Shown piece after piece: positions 1 through 11,807 of a stretch of 64,000 nt of DNA. The stretch lies in contig NC_059269.1 of NCBI RefSeq assembly GCF_017591435.1, forward strand, positions 925,435 through 989,434, in the 5' to 3' direction. The notes beneath the pieces are model-generated. The model had not been told where the DNA came from. It ran no database searches and saw nothing but the letters and a program-made list of their open reading frames with translations. The translations under genes and the position numbers were made by a program. The first letter of the stretch is position 1. Each line of letters starts with the position of its first letter. This DNA is from Portunus trituberculatus. Lineage: Eukaryota > Arthropoda > Malacostraca > Decapoda > Portunidae.

Positions 1-54
1 TCCTCCTCCTTACCCTCACATACTCATTTCTCGCCACTCTATAATTCTCCTTAT

Positions 55-1000
55 TTAGTATATTCCTGCTCTTTTCCATCTTTTCCAAGCCACATCTCTC
101 TTTTCCTTAGCCTTAACACAAGTTGCATTAAACCAATCCTTTCTTCCTTCCTCTCTCGGTTTATACTTTGGTACAAATTTCATAACTCCTTCTTTATAAT
201 ATTTCATAAAAATCTCATATTTCTTTTGCACTTCTCTGATTTGTAACATCTCCTCCCAATCTAATTTTCTGAAATAATTTTTCAAACTTTCTGTGTCCAT
301 CTTTCTATAATTCAATCTACCACTCCTGTATGTCTCGTCCTTCCTTCGCTGTGTTGTTGCTATCTGCATTTCCATAACCACATGATCACTCTTTCCCAAA
401 GGACACTTGTATTGTATATCTCCACATAGGTACACTTCTCTTGTTAACACCAAATCCAGTCTAGCCGGTTCATCATCTCCTCTATATCTAGTATTTTCCT
501 TCACCCTCTGTTCCATCATATTTTCCATCATTAGATTAAGAAATCTCTCTCCCATGCTTCCTCTCCAACACCACTTACTAGATTTTCCCAATCCACCTCC
601 TTACAATTAAAATCTCCTACTAGTATCACCTTTCTTTTTCCAGATAATACACTTTCCAAACTCTGTAAAGTATCCTTGATCATATTGTCGTATTCCCTTA
701 ATGTCCAAGAATTTGTTTTAGGAGGTACATAGGTCACCATGATTATTAATTCTTTTCCATCACTTTTTATCCTTATGCTTATCACTTCTGTTGTTCTTCC
801 CATACCAAACCTTATCCACATTTATTTATTTCTTCGTCATAATCATAACTCCTCCTCCACCTTTACTCTCTATCCTTTCTCCATATATTATATTTATTAT
901 CCAAATTTATCTTTGTTTTTCATGCAATTTTGTCTCAGTCAAACACACTATATCAGGCTTCTCCACTATCATATAGTCTTGCAATTCCAATCTACTTGAC
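55..1000 (-). pseudogene. LINE endonuclease domain (EEP fold), decayed
   Basis: The segment at 531-821 contains the TYVPPKTNSW and VGDFNCKEVDWEN blocks typical of exonuclease-endonuclease-phosphatase domains of non-LTR elements (the GDFN motif). The segment at 55-591, in another frame, continues with PLGKSDHVV, the SDH catalytic-histidine motif, and then the linker that reads PKYKPREEGRKDWFNA. A frameshift near 530-590 separates the two, so the domain cannot be made as one piece. The EN would nick target DNA for target-primed reverse transcription. The same blocks occur at 46281-47263. Confidence 0.75.
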
Positions 1001-1047
1001 AGTATCCCATCTATATTAGTATACATTACGGTCCACCCACTGCTCCT

Positions 1048-2106
1048 CTAGGGGTTCCTCCGTATTCCTTCTTTCCACATACCACTTTCTGACTCTCTCC
1101 TATAACTCTCCAAAAAAACTTTTCTTTCCTCCTCAGACCGCTCATCATTTTTCCTTCTCGCCTCTTCCACCAATTCCTTATATCTTCTCCTCTCTTCCTC
1201 ATTTCTATTCTTTCTCACAAACACCTCTTTACAACCTTCTATCTCTCTTAACTTTGATGTTCTATATAGGATATCCTCCGCAGATTGTTGTGACTTCAGT
1301 ACTACTTTAATCGGTCTGCTCACTCCCTCCTTATACGGACCCAGTCTATGGATCTCTTCCACTTCTTCTTGTAGGTCTTTTTTTCATCATCATTTAGATT
1401 TTTGAACAGATCTCTTACCGTTTTAATTCTTCCTTAATTCTCTTAGGCTTATATGTTATATTTTGTTCTTTCATCCCAAATATTAACACACTCTTCTTCT
1501 TTTCTGCTATTTCCCTTATCAATGTTTCCTTATTCTTCATTACATTAACCAGTTCCTTGGACCTTTCTTTTTTGTCTTCCTTCAACTGATCTTTAATTAT
1601 TTCTTGTAATCCAACCATCTCTGCTTCCCTCGACTCAGTCCATTGTGTTTTCTTCAGTTCCCATTCCCTTTCAAACCTTTCATTCTGCTCACTAATCATT
1701 TCCTTAAAGTCATCTTTCTCCTTTACTACTCTCTCCATTTTCTCCTCCAACCGTCTCTTGTATTTTTCAACCTCCACTCTCAAGTGTGCATTCTCATCCA
1801 CCAATCGTTTTCATTTTCCTCCAGTCTCTTAACTCTTTCCTTCAAAGCCTTGCGGAATTCTCTATCCTGCTCCTCCTCACTCCTCTGAACTTTTAATTCC
1901 TTCACCAACTCCTCAAATCTCTTCTCCAACATTACCAATCTACCTTGCAATGTTGCCCCTGTTGAAGATGGACTCATGCTTTGACTGGCCACTTTCGGCT
2001 TTGCTCCCTGGGCCTCATCAACATATTTTGAATTTGGTAATTTATTTCTTACCGGTCTATCCATTTTTTTTTTACTCTTCCTGGGAGCATGTGGGTGTGT
2101 GGTCAC
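1048..2106 (-). pseudogene. LINE ORF1 protein, coiled coil plus RNA-binding-like part, broken
   Basis: Three overlapping reading segments (1780-2106, 1415-1804 and 1048-1362) encode a Glu/Lys/Arg-rich heptad-like stretch, then a block with RLGPYKEG, RPIKVVLKSQ and EGCKEVFVRKN. That block resembles the RRM-like domain of LINE ORF1 proteins, which bind element RNA and form trimers through the coiled coil. The homologous protein at 47452-48481 has the same order. Frame changes near 1790 and 1400 interrupt it. The RNA-binding role is inferred from architecture. Confidence 0.65.
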
Positions 2107-2384
2107 TGGGGGCCAGGCCTGGTAGCTACGTGTGTGTGGTGGGATGCGTTGGCGGCTGCTATGGCTGGCCTTTGTGTGGTTCCCGCTCTGTCGTTTGGAG
2201 TTTGGAGGTTCTCACCTCCGATCACTCCCATGTACACGCCACCAGGCTACGTTCACTTTGTACACTGCTCACTCGCTCTGGTCGCCCCTCAATAGCAATA
2301 ACTATTCTCACTGCACATTGCTTAGCGTGGAGTGTTAGTTAGATGCCGCCTGAGCAGGAGGCACGTCCGCCTCCACGGAGCGCA

Positions 2385-2410
2385 GTGTGTGTGTGTGTGT
2401 GTGTGTGTGT
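2385..2410. repeat. (GT)n microsatellite
   Basis: Pure GT tract at the 5' boundary of the LINE copy. It is followed at about 2415-2500 by a short segment with the phrase tttcccataggaattaatgg, which resembles the inner end of Tigger-like TIRs. Confidence 0.9.
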
Positions 2411-2498
2411 TGTTCAGAGCAAATTCATTCGTAATTTTCCCATAGGAATTAATGGAAATAAGGGGGATGTGTTCTGGGTTGTCTCCAACATATTGGTT

Positions 2499-4048
<1,550 letters not shown>

Positions 4049-4474
4049 CGAAATACCCAGATACATGGAATTTCTTCTTCCAACCTCTTATAAATTAAGA
4101 AAAAAACATGTATATAACCCAAATGAGTAAGAAAACAATGAATGAAAGCACATTAAATCTATAATCTTGAACAAAAAATAGCACCTAAGCAGTACAAGGG
4201 GTGATGAGATGTACACACAACAGTAAAGGCAGCGTCACACTAACACTTTTCCATCAACTTTTTTTTGTCACATTTGTCAACTTATTTTTTGTTGCTTTTT
4301 TTGGCTTTTAATGCTCTTTATGAAAAACTTCAGACAGCTTTGTCCATTCATAAACGACAGAGCAGCTCATCTTGGCCATTTGCTACTTGGAAGTTCTGCC
4401 TTGGAGCATTTCATAGAGAAATATAAACAAACAACTGCATGAACCACTTTTCGTTGCCAGGCTGGAACAATATA
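4049..4474. other. No recognisable feature
   Basis: AT-rich non-coding sequence between the R1 palindrome and the next TIR element. I see no conserved coding segment, tRNA or clear repeat boundary in it. Confidence 0.5.
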
Positions 4475-5456
4475 CAGGCAACCCCCACTTAATGAAGGGG
4501 TTACATTCCTTGAAAATACCTTTGTTAAACGAACCGATTATAACAAGTTTAACCCCTGACTTGAACTTCCATTGAGAGTAAACAAAGCGAGAGTGCATCA
4601 TAGTACAGTGAAAGATTTAATGAAAGCAAAAATTATGAAGTTAAACATTTAGGCAATTTAATCTAAGTCATTATAATGTACACTAATGTATGTATGTATG
4701 TACGTAACTTTATAATGTTGATGATCTTAAATTTGTGAAGGGAGGGAGAGTGAAACGGGAAAGACACTAACCAGCAACCTGTGGAATGTAAACAAAGGGC
4801 ACATCATTGTATCACATTCAAAACTTATGTACCACATTTCCACAAGGGTTTCCATTTTATCCATTGTAGAGTCACGAGTTCAGGTGGTTCTTTTAGCTTG
4901 CAAAGAAGATACGGTCTCACCAGCCTTCTTGATAGAGTCTGCTGACTTGAAAATAGTTGAGACAGTAGATGGAGTCAAGTTGGTGGCGAACAATGCTATG
5001 GTTTTGTCGCCTCTCGTGTCTGTGAACAATATTCAGTTTCTCTTCGAGAGTAAGAGACTTCCTGGTCTTCTTAGGAATGCTAGGCCACATTGCAAGGCAT
5101 TTTGGTGGCATGTAGAGTGAGGGAAGACGAGCTGCTGGCGAAGCTGTTATGTTTTGAACAGGGGGAGTGAGTGGTGCACATGTTGTCCACGAGAGGCTTG
5201 ATCTTGATCTTGATTGATTCTACAGGTATCCCAGGATTTCTTCTGAGGCAGGCCTTAGTATCGGCAGCTCCTGGTGTATTCAAAAGCCTGTCGGCTTGCA
5301 TTATATGGCGGGGCTTTCAAACTTGGAAAAAATTACCTGGATAAAACTTCGTTAAAGCGAGTTTGGTGTTCGTTAAACGAGCAGATGGTAGTAAAATGAA
5401 ACCTTCGTTGTAGCGAAATTTTGTTGTGTGAACCTTCGTTAAACGGGGGTTGCCTG
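4475..5456 (-). mobile_element. Non-autonomous Tigger/pogo-like element, copy A
   Basis: Bounded by inverted ends that read CAGGCAACCCCC inward, flanked by TA on both sides, and 982 bp long, almost the same as copy C at 6804-7783 (980 bp). It keeps a remnant of the N-terminal DNA-binding part of a pogo-type transposase on the minus strand and no DDE catalytic core. Mobilisation would need a related transposase in trans. Ends and TA target are seen directly; superfamily is inferred from the HTH remnant and TA target. Confidence 0.8.
4917..5120 (-). pseudogene. Tigger-type transposase N-terminal (CENP-B-like HTH) remnant
   Basis: The peptide contains IPKKTRKSLTLEEKLNIVHR, the start of a CENP-B N-terminal helix-turn-helix that binds TIR DNA in pogo/Tigger transposases. 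It then runs out of frame through a degenerate recognition helix. Copy C preserves the same block better (EVKLDIIHRHERGEKT). No catalytic D residues follow, so this is only the DNA-binding portion. Confidence 0.65.
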
Positions 5457-5458
5457 TA

Positions 5459-6040
5459 CAGTGAAAGCTTTAATGAAAGTAAAAATGATGAAGTTAAACA
5501 TTTAGGCAGTTTAATTTAAGTCATTATAATGTACACTAATGTATGTATGTACATAACTTTATAATGTTGATGATCTTAAATTTATGAAGGAGGAGAGTGA
5601 AACGGGAAAGACACTAACCGGCAATCTGTGGAATGTAAACAAAGGGCGCATCATTGTATCGCATACAAAACTTATGTACCACATTTCCACAAGGCTTTCC
5701 ATTTTATTCATTGTAGAGTCACGAGTTCAGGTGGTTCTTTTAGCTTGCAAGGAAGATACGGTCTCACCAGCCTTCTTAATAGAGTCTGCTGGCTTGAAAA
5801 TAGTAGAGACAGTAGATGGAGTCAAGATGGTGGCGAGCAGTGCTATTAGTTTTCTCACCTCTCGTTTCTGTGAATAGTATCCAGCTTCACTTCCAGAGTA
5901 AGAGACATCCAGGTCTTCTTAGGAACGCTAGGCGACATTGCAGGGCATTTTGGTGGTAAGTTGAGCGAGGGAAGACGAGCTGTTGCTGACACTGTTATTG
6001 TTTTGAAAAGGGGGAGTGTGTGGTGCGTGTGTTGTCCATG
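5459..6040 (-). mobile_element. Partial Tigger-like element, copy B
   Basis: Starting directly after the TA flank of copy A, this stretch repeats copy A from about its position 4604 (cagtgaaag...) to about 5190 (gttgtccac...), in the same orientation. It lacks both TIRs. A and B therefore form a head-to-tail composite joined at a shared gtacag. Confidence 0.75.
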
Positions 6041-6054
6041 TTCATATACATATA

Positions 6055-6793
6055 CAGTGTTCCACTACCACTTTGCGGTTTGCGATAAAAATGAAAAAAT
6101 AGCCATATTCCGGAAAAACACGTTTTATGTTGACACGTGAGAGGTTTTCCAGCATGCCAAACAAAGAGATGAGTTGACTCAGAGGCTTTGTATATACTCA
6201 CTGGCACTCATACAAGGTGCGTGATTGGTTTCCGGCACAAGATCCACCAATGAGAGCACAAGTGGATTTATTCAGTGAGCTGATTGGCTGCGCATCATTG
6301 CAGCCTCACCCAACATCTTCCCTTGTTGTATCTTGCCAGTCTTCCAGTCTCGTACACGTTGTTGACTCTTGCATACTGTATCTTAGTGTTGTGTTCGCGG
6401 TAACTTTTTTTTGTGTAAGTAGTGATGTGTTAAGCCCTTACAATGCCACCTAAGCGCTGTGCCCCTGCAAAAGCTTCCTCTAGTGAGTCCAAGAGGAAGA
6501 GGAAGATGATGACCATCAGTGAAAAAGTTAAACTTTTGGATATGATCAAAGAGGGCAGAAGAGGGTGAGTGCTACATATCATGAGAGGGGGAGAGAGAGA
6601 GAGGGAAAGAGAGAAAGTAAATGTATAATTGCTGTATATGTAAAGTATAAATACTGTTTACATATTTTAAACATTCTGGTACCCACATACACATACACGA
6701 AAATTCCTAGGGGGGGCAAAAACTACTTCACGGTTTTTCACCTTTCGTGGTGGGTTCTGGTATCAATTAACCGCAATACACGAGGGATCACTG
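6055..6793 (+). mobile_element. Internally deleted Tigger element (MITE-like, 739 bp)
   Basis: The left end CAGTGTTCCACTACC and the right end, whose complement reads CAGTGATCCCTCGTGTATTG, are flanked by TA. The right terminus is the classical Tigger-like TIR with the inner phrase tcacggtttttcacc. The element keeps the beginning of a transposase reading frame (6443-6568) and then jumps to the 3' TIR region, so it is a deletion derivative. Confidence 0.8.
6443..6568 (+). pseudogene. Truncated Tigger transposase N-terminus (41 aa)
   Basis: Begins MPPKRCAPAKASSSESKRKR and continues MTISEKVKLLDMIKEGR, the usual opening of Tigger transposases: a basic segment followed by the first HTH of the CENP-B N domain. 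It stops after RRG at the deletion junction, where the recognition helix should follow. The start ATG is the normal family start. No catalytic domain remains. Confidence 0.75.
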
Positions 6794-6803
6794 TAAATAT
6801 ATA

Positions 6804-7783
6804 CAGGCAACCCCCGTTGAATGAAGGTTCACACAACGAAATTTCGCTACAACGAAGGTTTCATTTTACTACCATCTGCTCGTTTAACGAACCCCAAACT
6901 CGCTTTAACGAAGTTTTATCCAGGTAAATTTTTCCAAGTTTGAAAGCCCCGTCATATCATGCAAGCCGACAGGCTTTTGAATACACCAGGAGCTGCCGAT
7001 ACTACGTCCTGCCTCAGAAGAAATCCTGGGATACCTGTAGAATCAAGATCAAGATCAAGATCAAGCCTCTCATGGACAACATGTGCACTACTCACTCCCA
7101 TGCTCAAGACATTACCAGCATTGCTGTCAATGTTTTGAACAGGCTCAACTTCCCACCAAAACGCCCTGCAATGTGGCCTAGCGTTCCTAAGAAGACCAGG
7201 AAGTCTCTTACTCTAGAAGTGAAGCTGGATATTATTCACAGACACGAGAGAGGCGAGAAAACTATAGCATTGCTCGCCACCATCTTGACTCCATCTACTG
7301 TCTCTACTATTTTCTAGTTAACAGACTCCATTAAGAAGGCTGGTGAGACCGTATCTTCCTTGTAAGCTAAAAGAACCACCTGAACTCGTGACTCTTCAAT
7401 GAATAAAATGGAAAGCCTTGTGGAAATGTGGTACATAAGTTTTGTATGTGGTACAATGATGCGCCCTTTGTTTACATTCCACAGGTTGCCGGTTAGTGTC
7501 TTTCCCGTTTCACTCTCCCTCCCTTCATAAATTTAAGATCATAAACATTATAAAGTTACGTACATACATACATTAGTGTACATTATAATGACTTAAATTG
7601 AATTGCCTAATTGTTTTACTTCATAATTTTTACTTTCATTAAACCTTTCACTGTACTATGATGCACTCTTGCTTTGCTTACTCTCAATGGAAGTTCAAGT
7701 CAGGGGTTAAACTTGTTATAATCGGTTTTCTTAACGAAGTGTTTTTTAGGAACGTAACATTGTCATTAAGCGGGGGTTGCCTG
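6804..7783 (+). mobile_element. Non-autonomous Tigger/pogo-like element, copy C
   Basis: Same family as copy A but in the opposite orientation. CAGGCAACCCCCGTT at the left and the inverse gcgggggttgcctg at the right are flanked by TA. It begins only 10 bp after the Tigger derivative at 6055-6793 and ends directly against a (TA)n array. Confidence 0.85.
7120..7317 (+). pseudogene. Tigger-type transposase N-terminal HTH remnant
   Basis: The frame reads PKKTRKSLTLEVKLDIIHRH then ERGEKT and TPSTVSTIF before a stop at 7317. This is the first HTH of a CENP-B N domain up to its recognition helix. After the stop, the same frame still shows AGETVSSL and MNKMESLVEMW, family-typical continuation, so the stop is a lesion. 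The DDE region is absent from this family copy. Confidence 0.7.
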
Positions 7784-7787
7784 TATA

Positions 7788-7863
<76 letters not shown>
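7784..7863. repeat. (TA)n microsatellite
   Basis: TA array, with one tttat interruption near its start, between the right end of copy C and the next TIR element. It is positioned where the TA target duplications of both elements would be. Confidence 0.95.
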
Positions 7864-7865
<2 letters not shown>

Positions 7866-7869
<4 letters not shown>

Positions 7870-8106
7870 AAATCCTGAAATCCGGAAGTCATGGCGGTTC
7901 AGGTATTCTGGATTCTAGGATTTTCCGGATTGTAAGATAGTAAGGCTGAAAGTAAGATTAAAATTTTGAGGGTACTATGTAAACCCCACTAAACTAACCC
8001 CAACTTGCTATATCTCTTTGTAGTACTGTCATAACATCTTACAGGGATTGCTACTACCACCAGTCCACTGTGTACTTCCTCACCGCACCACACAAGATTT
8101 ACGTAG

Positions 8107-8145
<39 letters not shown>

Positions 8146-8774
8146 AAGATTTGCCAGACTATGGGGAGAGAGGTATGGGCCTTTCCAGCCATTATGGCAG
8201 CCCATATGTGATATTGCTCTTTTCTTACTTGTCAACTTGTATTTGTGTAGGTAATTTCACTATTTTACGTAGGCTTTTCCACCATCCACATAATATTATA
8301 CTGAGAAGTTTGAGTGATTGTACTGTACTGTACCCCACATAATATGTATACAGTCCACAATACTTATGTCACACTTTATAAAATAATTTGAAGTATAATA
8401 CAAAACAAATTTCATAACTTAAAACATTTACTGATGTCTGATAAAGGGAAACAAAAAGAAAGGAAAGCCTCCAACATCATACGCCAGCCAATCACGTCAC
8501 CAACGTCGAGTGTACACCAGCTGGACCACCCACGCAGATAACAGGACTCCGCAACACACATACACATGCACGCACGCACATCACCTACAGAAATATAAAA
8601 CACCACTTATAATACCTCCAAATATTATTTTCTTACAAGTTTGTGTTAAACTCAATGTCAGTGGTGACATGTTCAGTTTCGGCTATTATTATTATATATT
8701 TATTACTATTATTTCTTACTTTTTACATATTTAACTCAGCCTTTCAAATTTTCCGGATTTATGGACTTTTACTG
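7866..8774. mobile_element. Short TIR element F, non-autonomous
   Basis: Imperfect inverted ends: left CAGAAAATCCTGAAATCCGG, right complement CAGTAAAAGTCCATAAATCC followed by GGA. (TA)n lies on each side. A 36-nt T run lies at 8109-8144. No coding content was recognised. A TA-target class (Tc1/mariner or pogo) is inferred from the ends only. Confidence 0.5.
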
Positions 8775-8776
8775 TA

Positions 8777-8780
8777 TATA

Positions 8781-8841
<61 letters not shown>
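8777..8841. repeat. (TA)n microsatellite with tttat interruptions
   Basis: TA array between element F and element G. Confidence 0.95.
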
Positions 8842-8842
<1 letters not shown>

Positions 8843-8844
<2 letters not shown>

Positions 8845-10310
8845 GGTAACTCGATAGATGCGTTCCAATAGAGATCACGTATATCAAAATTCGCATAAAA
8901 CAAACATGTAATTCTCGTAAGAAACAATAGATAATAGGGGGGATGCGGGATGTGGCCCAAAAAATTTTGTACAAAATACTCTATTTATTTGGCTAAATTA
9001 ACATGTTTATTATTTACCATTCTAAATACTAGAAATGTATTTAAAGTAAAGGGAAAAGAAAGAAATAATAAGAGAAAACAACAGAACAAAGAATGCGTAA
9101 ACAAAACACTCACTATGTCACTGCCTTCACCACTCACACCACAGTTAGTCACCATCTTCCTCTGAGCTTTACCACTTATCAAAAATAACCCCACATGCAG
9201 AAAATGAAGGACGTTTTGGGGGCATCTTGGTGAATTATAGGCAGATTGAAGAGATTCCATCTGTACTCAGTGCTGGCAGACTGCAAATGAGGCACGAGAA
9301 GAGTGAGAGCTGGATCCAAGATTCTTTAACAACGTCAGAGCAACCTTCTGCCACGAAATGGCATCCATGAATGCTTGGAGGGACGGTAACAAGGTTACTA
9401 TCAGGTTGTTCTCAGGTTGCTGGTAACACCACTCTCCAGCTGGTGAATTATTAATGAAATACCGCAGTATTTCATTAGTAATTCACTATCACTCAGTGCC
9501 ATGGGGTTGAGGTTATCCTCATGGCATGAGTGTATATGAATACTAAGATATAATATCCATTATAGCAGGCAATAGAGGAGTGGAAACATAAATATCATGA
9601 AAGACAACACGCAAGCTAAAAGGGTCACAAGAAGAAGAAGTGGTCGAGTCACCGCAAGTATACGCCTTGTCTGTTGGCGATCTCATCTCTGCTTTATTTT
9701 TTGGTATTCCATGTAAGATTTCACTTTATGCATTACAAAACAATCCTTTCTTGGGGCAAGGCTTGTAAAAAGATAATAGAAATGTTGTTCTGTGAACATA
9801 ATGCATATATAAGGCAGTAACACCACCTGGAGAGTTGGTGTTAACAGCAACCTCATACCAACCTCGTCACCGTCCCTCCAAGCGTTCATGGATGCCATTT
9901 TGCAGCAGGAGATTGCTCTGACGTTAAAGTTTCTTGGATCCAGCTCCTGGCAGCCAATGAGCACTTTTAGGCGGGCTACCAACCTCCACCTGCCAACAGC
10001 AATGAATCTTTGTGGATGCTATTTTACGAAGGTTGGTATGTGAGCAGGAGGTTGCTATGGAGGTTATCTGTACCAACATAGACAGCAACCTGCTTCTTTG
10101 ATCCGGCCCCAGAGCTCCCACCTATTGGCCAGCTGCGGAGCTCTCTGGTGTGCAGTTTGAAATTGCGTCGGGCACTCAATTTGAAAATGTAGTTGGGCCA
10201 AATCGCGTATAAGCAAACCGATCGCACAAATTAAATTAATTATGATATTTTTTCAGTAGCGTTTTAACAAAAACGCGTAAATTAAATACGCGTAAATCGA
10301 GAGTTACCTG
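8843..10310. mobile_element. TIR element G with composite interior
   Basis: Left end CAGGTAACTCGATAGATGCG, right end cgcgtaaatcgagagttacctg, which are inverted relatives. TATT flanks both sides but is uninformative next to TA repeats. The interior holds an inverted pair of about 150 bp (9294-9440 and 9811-9960, sharing atggcatccatgaa and cttggagggacgg) that encloses a reverse copy of dispersed repeat R1 (9446-9790). No transposase is seen. Confidence 0.55.
9294..9960. repeat. Foldback structure: 150-bp inverted arms around an R1 copy
   Basis: 9294-9440 and the complement of 9811-9960 align over most of their length (gctggatccaag, cgtcagagcaa, atccatgaa, cttggagggacgg). Between them, 9446-9790 is R1 in reverse, beginning with the shorter palindrome gaattattaatgaaatacc / ggtatttcattagtaattc with one change. 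The arms may be the ends of a foldback element or of a host element into which R1 inserted. Confidence 0.65.
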
Positions 10311-10559
10311 TATTATGGTAGTACCAGCATTGCCAATGTTACCAGTAATATGGTATCAGAACGGTAAGGTGGTGGCTGCATTAAGGGAGATGACAGAGCT
10401 TTATATACGACCAATTTTTCGGCCGTTTGATTACCAGATATATTCACCACTAATAAGCCTTTGGTGTTAATGTAAGTTTAAATATGAAAAACTACAGATA
10501 GAATGTAGAGAATGTTATTCTGATGACTGCGGCAGCACGAGTCACAACTGGCGGAGGGG
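10311..10559. other. No recognisable feature
   Basis: Unique-looking non-coding sequence. I see no coding motif or repeat boundary. Confidence 0.4.
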
Positions 10560-10677
10560 GAAGGGGGATGCCAGGGAGCCTTTATTTACGACCACAGGTG
10601 TGGACGTTTAAATATCAGGTATTTTTTCGAGTATTAAATCAAACTTTTGCGTTCAAGTATTGAGTCTCCACTGTATA
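10560..10677. mobile_element. Terminal fragment of a second Tigger family
   Basis: Read in reverse, the end tacagtggagactcaat followed by ttaatactcgaaaaaatacc matches the left end of the Tigger copy at 51050 (cagcggagactcaattc and ttaatactcgaaaaaatgcc). Only one terminus is present, abutting the next Tigger end through TATA. Confidence 0.6.
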
Positions 10678-10715
10678 CAGTAATACTTTGAGATACAAAC
10701 GGTCCAACATACAAT

Positions 10716-10746
<31 letters not shown>

Positions 10747-10863
10747 TACGACAAAAATTTCATATAATTTATGCCTCGAAATACGAAGATATTTTTAAGA
10801 TACAAATAACCATCGGTAGGTGGTGCAGTGATCGCTCAGCTACTCACATGCAAGTCAAACCAT
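10678..10863 (+). mobile_element. Tigger-like element, left part (target of the Academ-like insertion)
   Basis: Starts with a Tigger-type terminus (CAGTAATACTTTGAGATAC at 10678) and a T-rich run. It ends in transposase frame with the codons for QVKP immediately before the inserted element. The frame resumes at 16211+ as LLVYHSEN. Together these are the VKPLLVYHSEN block that follows the first catalytic Asp region in Tigger transposases. Most of the upstream transposase is already missing, so the target was a deleted copy. Confidence 0.7.
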
Positions 10864-11160
10864 TAGTCCAGTCAAATGGTAATTTAGAAAGGAAAAAAAT
10901 TACGGAAAGCTGCAGTTTGTTTTATTACCTTTATAATGGGGTACTTAATAACATATCAATTTTGCACCCCTTTATCACCCCGGTTTTGGCCGCCATCTTG
11001 AAAAAATGGCGACCAAAAACAGTTTTTTGTAAATATCTACCTTGATAATTATTTTACAGGGAAAGGTATTGAAATACAAATTATTCAAATTAAAATCTAC
11101 ACAAAAAGTGTTCTATACATTATTTTTGTATATTGCATGGTTTTGATGCTACACGCACGA
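10864..11160. repeat. Left terminal inverted repeat of the Academ-like element
   Basis: Pairs with 15910-16210. The best block, 10952-11038, matches the complement of 16026-16112 at 82 of 87 positions by eye. Outward it includes ttacggaaagctgca, inward a weaker block around tgcatggttttgatgct. Two opposed YY1/Pho-type motifs lie at 10989-11000 (GCCGCCATCTTG) and 11003-11013. Confidence 0.85.
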
Positions 11161-11362
11161 GAACGTTCTTACTGTTTTTTTCGTTGGCCCTATTACTTGA
11201 AATACTTAGGAAAATCTTCTTCTAGAGGTGTCCTTCCTCCTTTTTTCTGGCTTATATATTAGGACAGACAGTGAATACTCACTGGCGTAGTTACCACCCT
11301 TACACACAACCATCCACCCAAACATCATAGCCTATTTTTATGGAAATTATCTGAGCTTATCT

Positions 11363-11807
11363 TTAATCTTCTTCATGGGTTTCGCCTTCTGGCACTAAGA
11401 AAATTTCTAGCATCTCATCAGTGGGGTCATCACAGTCCTCCTCATCTATGCTTACATCAGAGTTGCTACAAGATAGTCCTTTACATGACGCACATATTTC
11501 ACTGCATTTTAATCCTGACTTTCTGCAACTGCAAGTGGCTGTCATACATCCTTTGAGGCATTTACATGATATAATGTTTAGAAGATCTGGAGGAGCAGGG
11601 TCTTTGTTTGTGGCGATTGGGGCTAGTCCATTTTCAGTCTTCTTCCAACCCCAATCTGTAGGTGGCAAGTCAATTCCTAACCATTTCTGAACCTGGAGAT
11701 AAGTGCGTAGAGAGTGAAACCGAGCAGCGGCGTCTGTAGGAGGCAAGGAACTCAAGGTAAATGTACTTCTACTTAATGTTTTGACAAAGCATTGATATCT
11801 CAAGTCA
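11363..11807 (-). pseudogene. C-terminal CXC-type Cys-rich part of the Academ-like protein
   Basis: The segment starts with RYQCFVKTL, continues with LPPTDAAARFHSLRTYLQVQ, WLGIDLPPTDWGWKK and then a Cys-rich block: CKCLKGC, CSCRKSGLKC, CASCKG and SC. The spacing C-x-C-x3-C-x4-C-x-C-x6-C resembles tesmin/TSO1 CXC DNA-binding motifs. It ends in an acidic tail (EEDCDDPTDE... ETHEED) at a stop at 11363. It is one base out of frame with the nuclease segment at a GG pair (11808-11809). The natural reading runs on from KSL-GDLRYQ, so this is the tail of the same protein and not a separate gene. Confidence 0.75.

Larger units (their letters stand above)
1..2340 (-). mobile_element. CR1-clade LINE, 5' portion (RT lies off the left edge)
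   Basis: Read on the minus strand, a 5' leader (about 2110-2340) is followed by a coiled-coil ORF1, an endonuclease region and the start of the endonuclease-RT linker, after which the window ends. The order and the translated segments match the more complete copy at 44553-48616, which carries the RT. The element is broken by frameshifts and looks like a dead copy. Its 5' end abuts a (GT)n tract at 2385-2410. The clade call rests on the C-terminal RT signature seen in related copies in this window. Confidence 0.75.

Noticed and set aside
11363..11803. A separate small gene for the CXC protein
   Set aside because: Its apparent start is only the first in-frame codon after a one-base shift; the sequence continues naturally from the nuclease segment.
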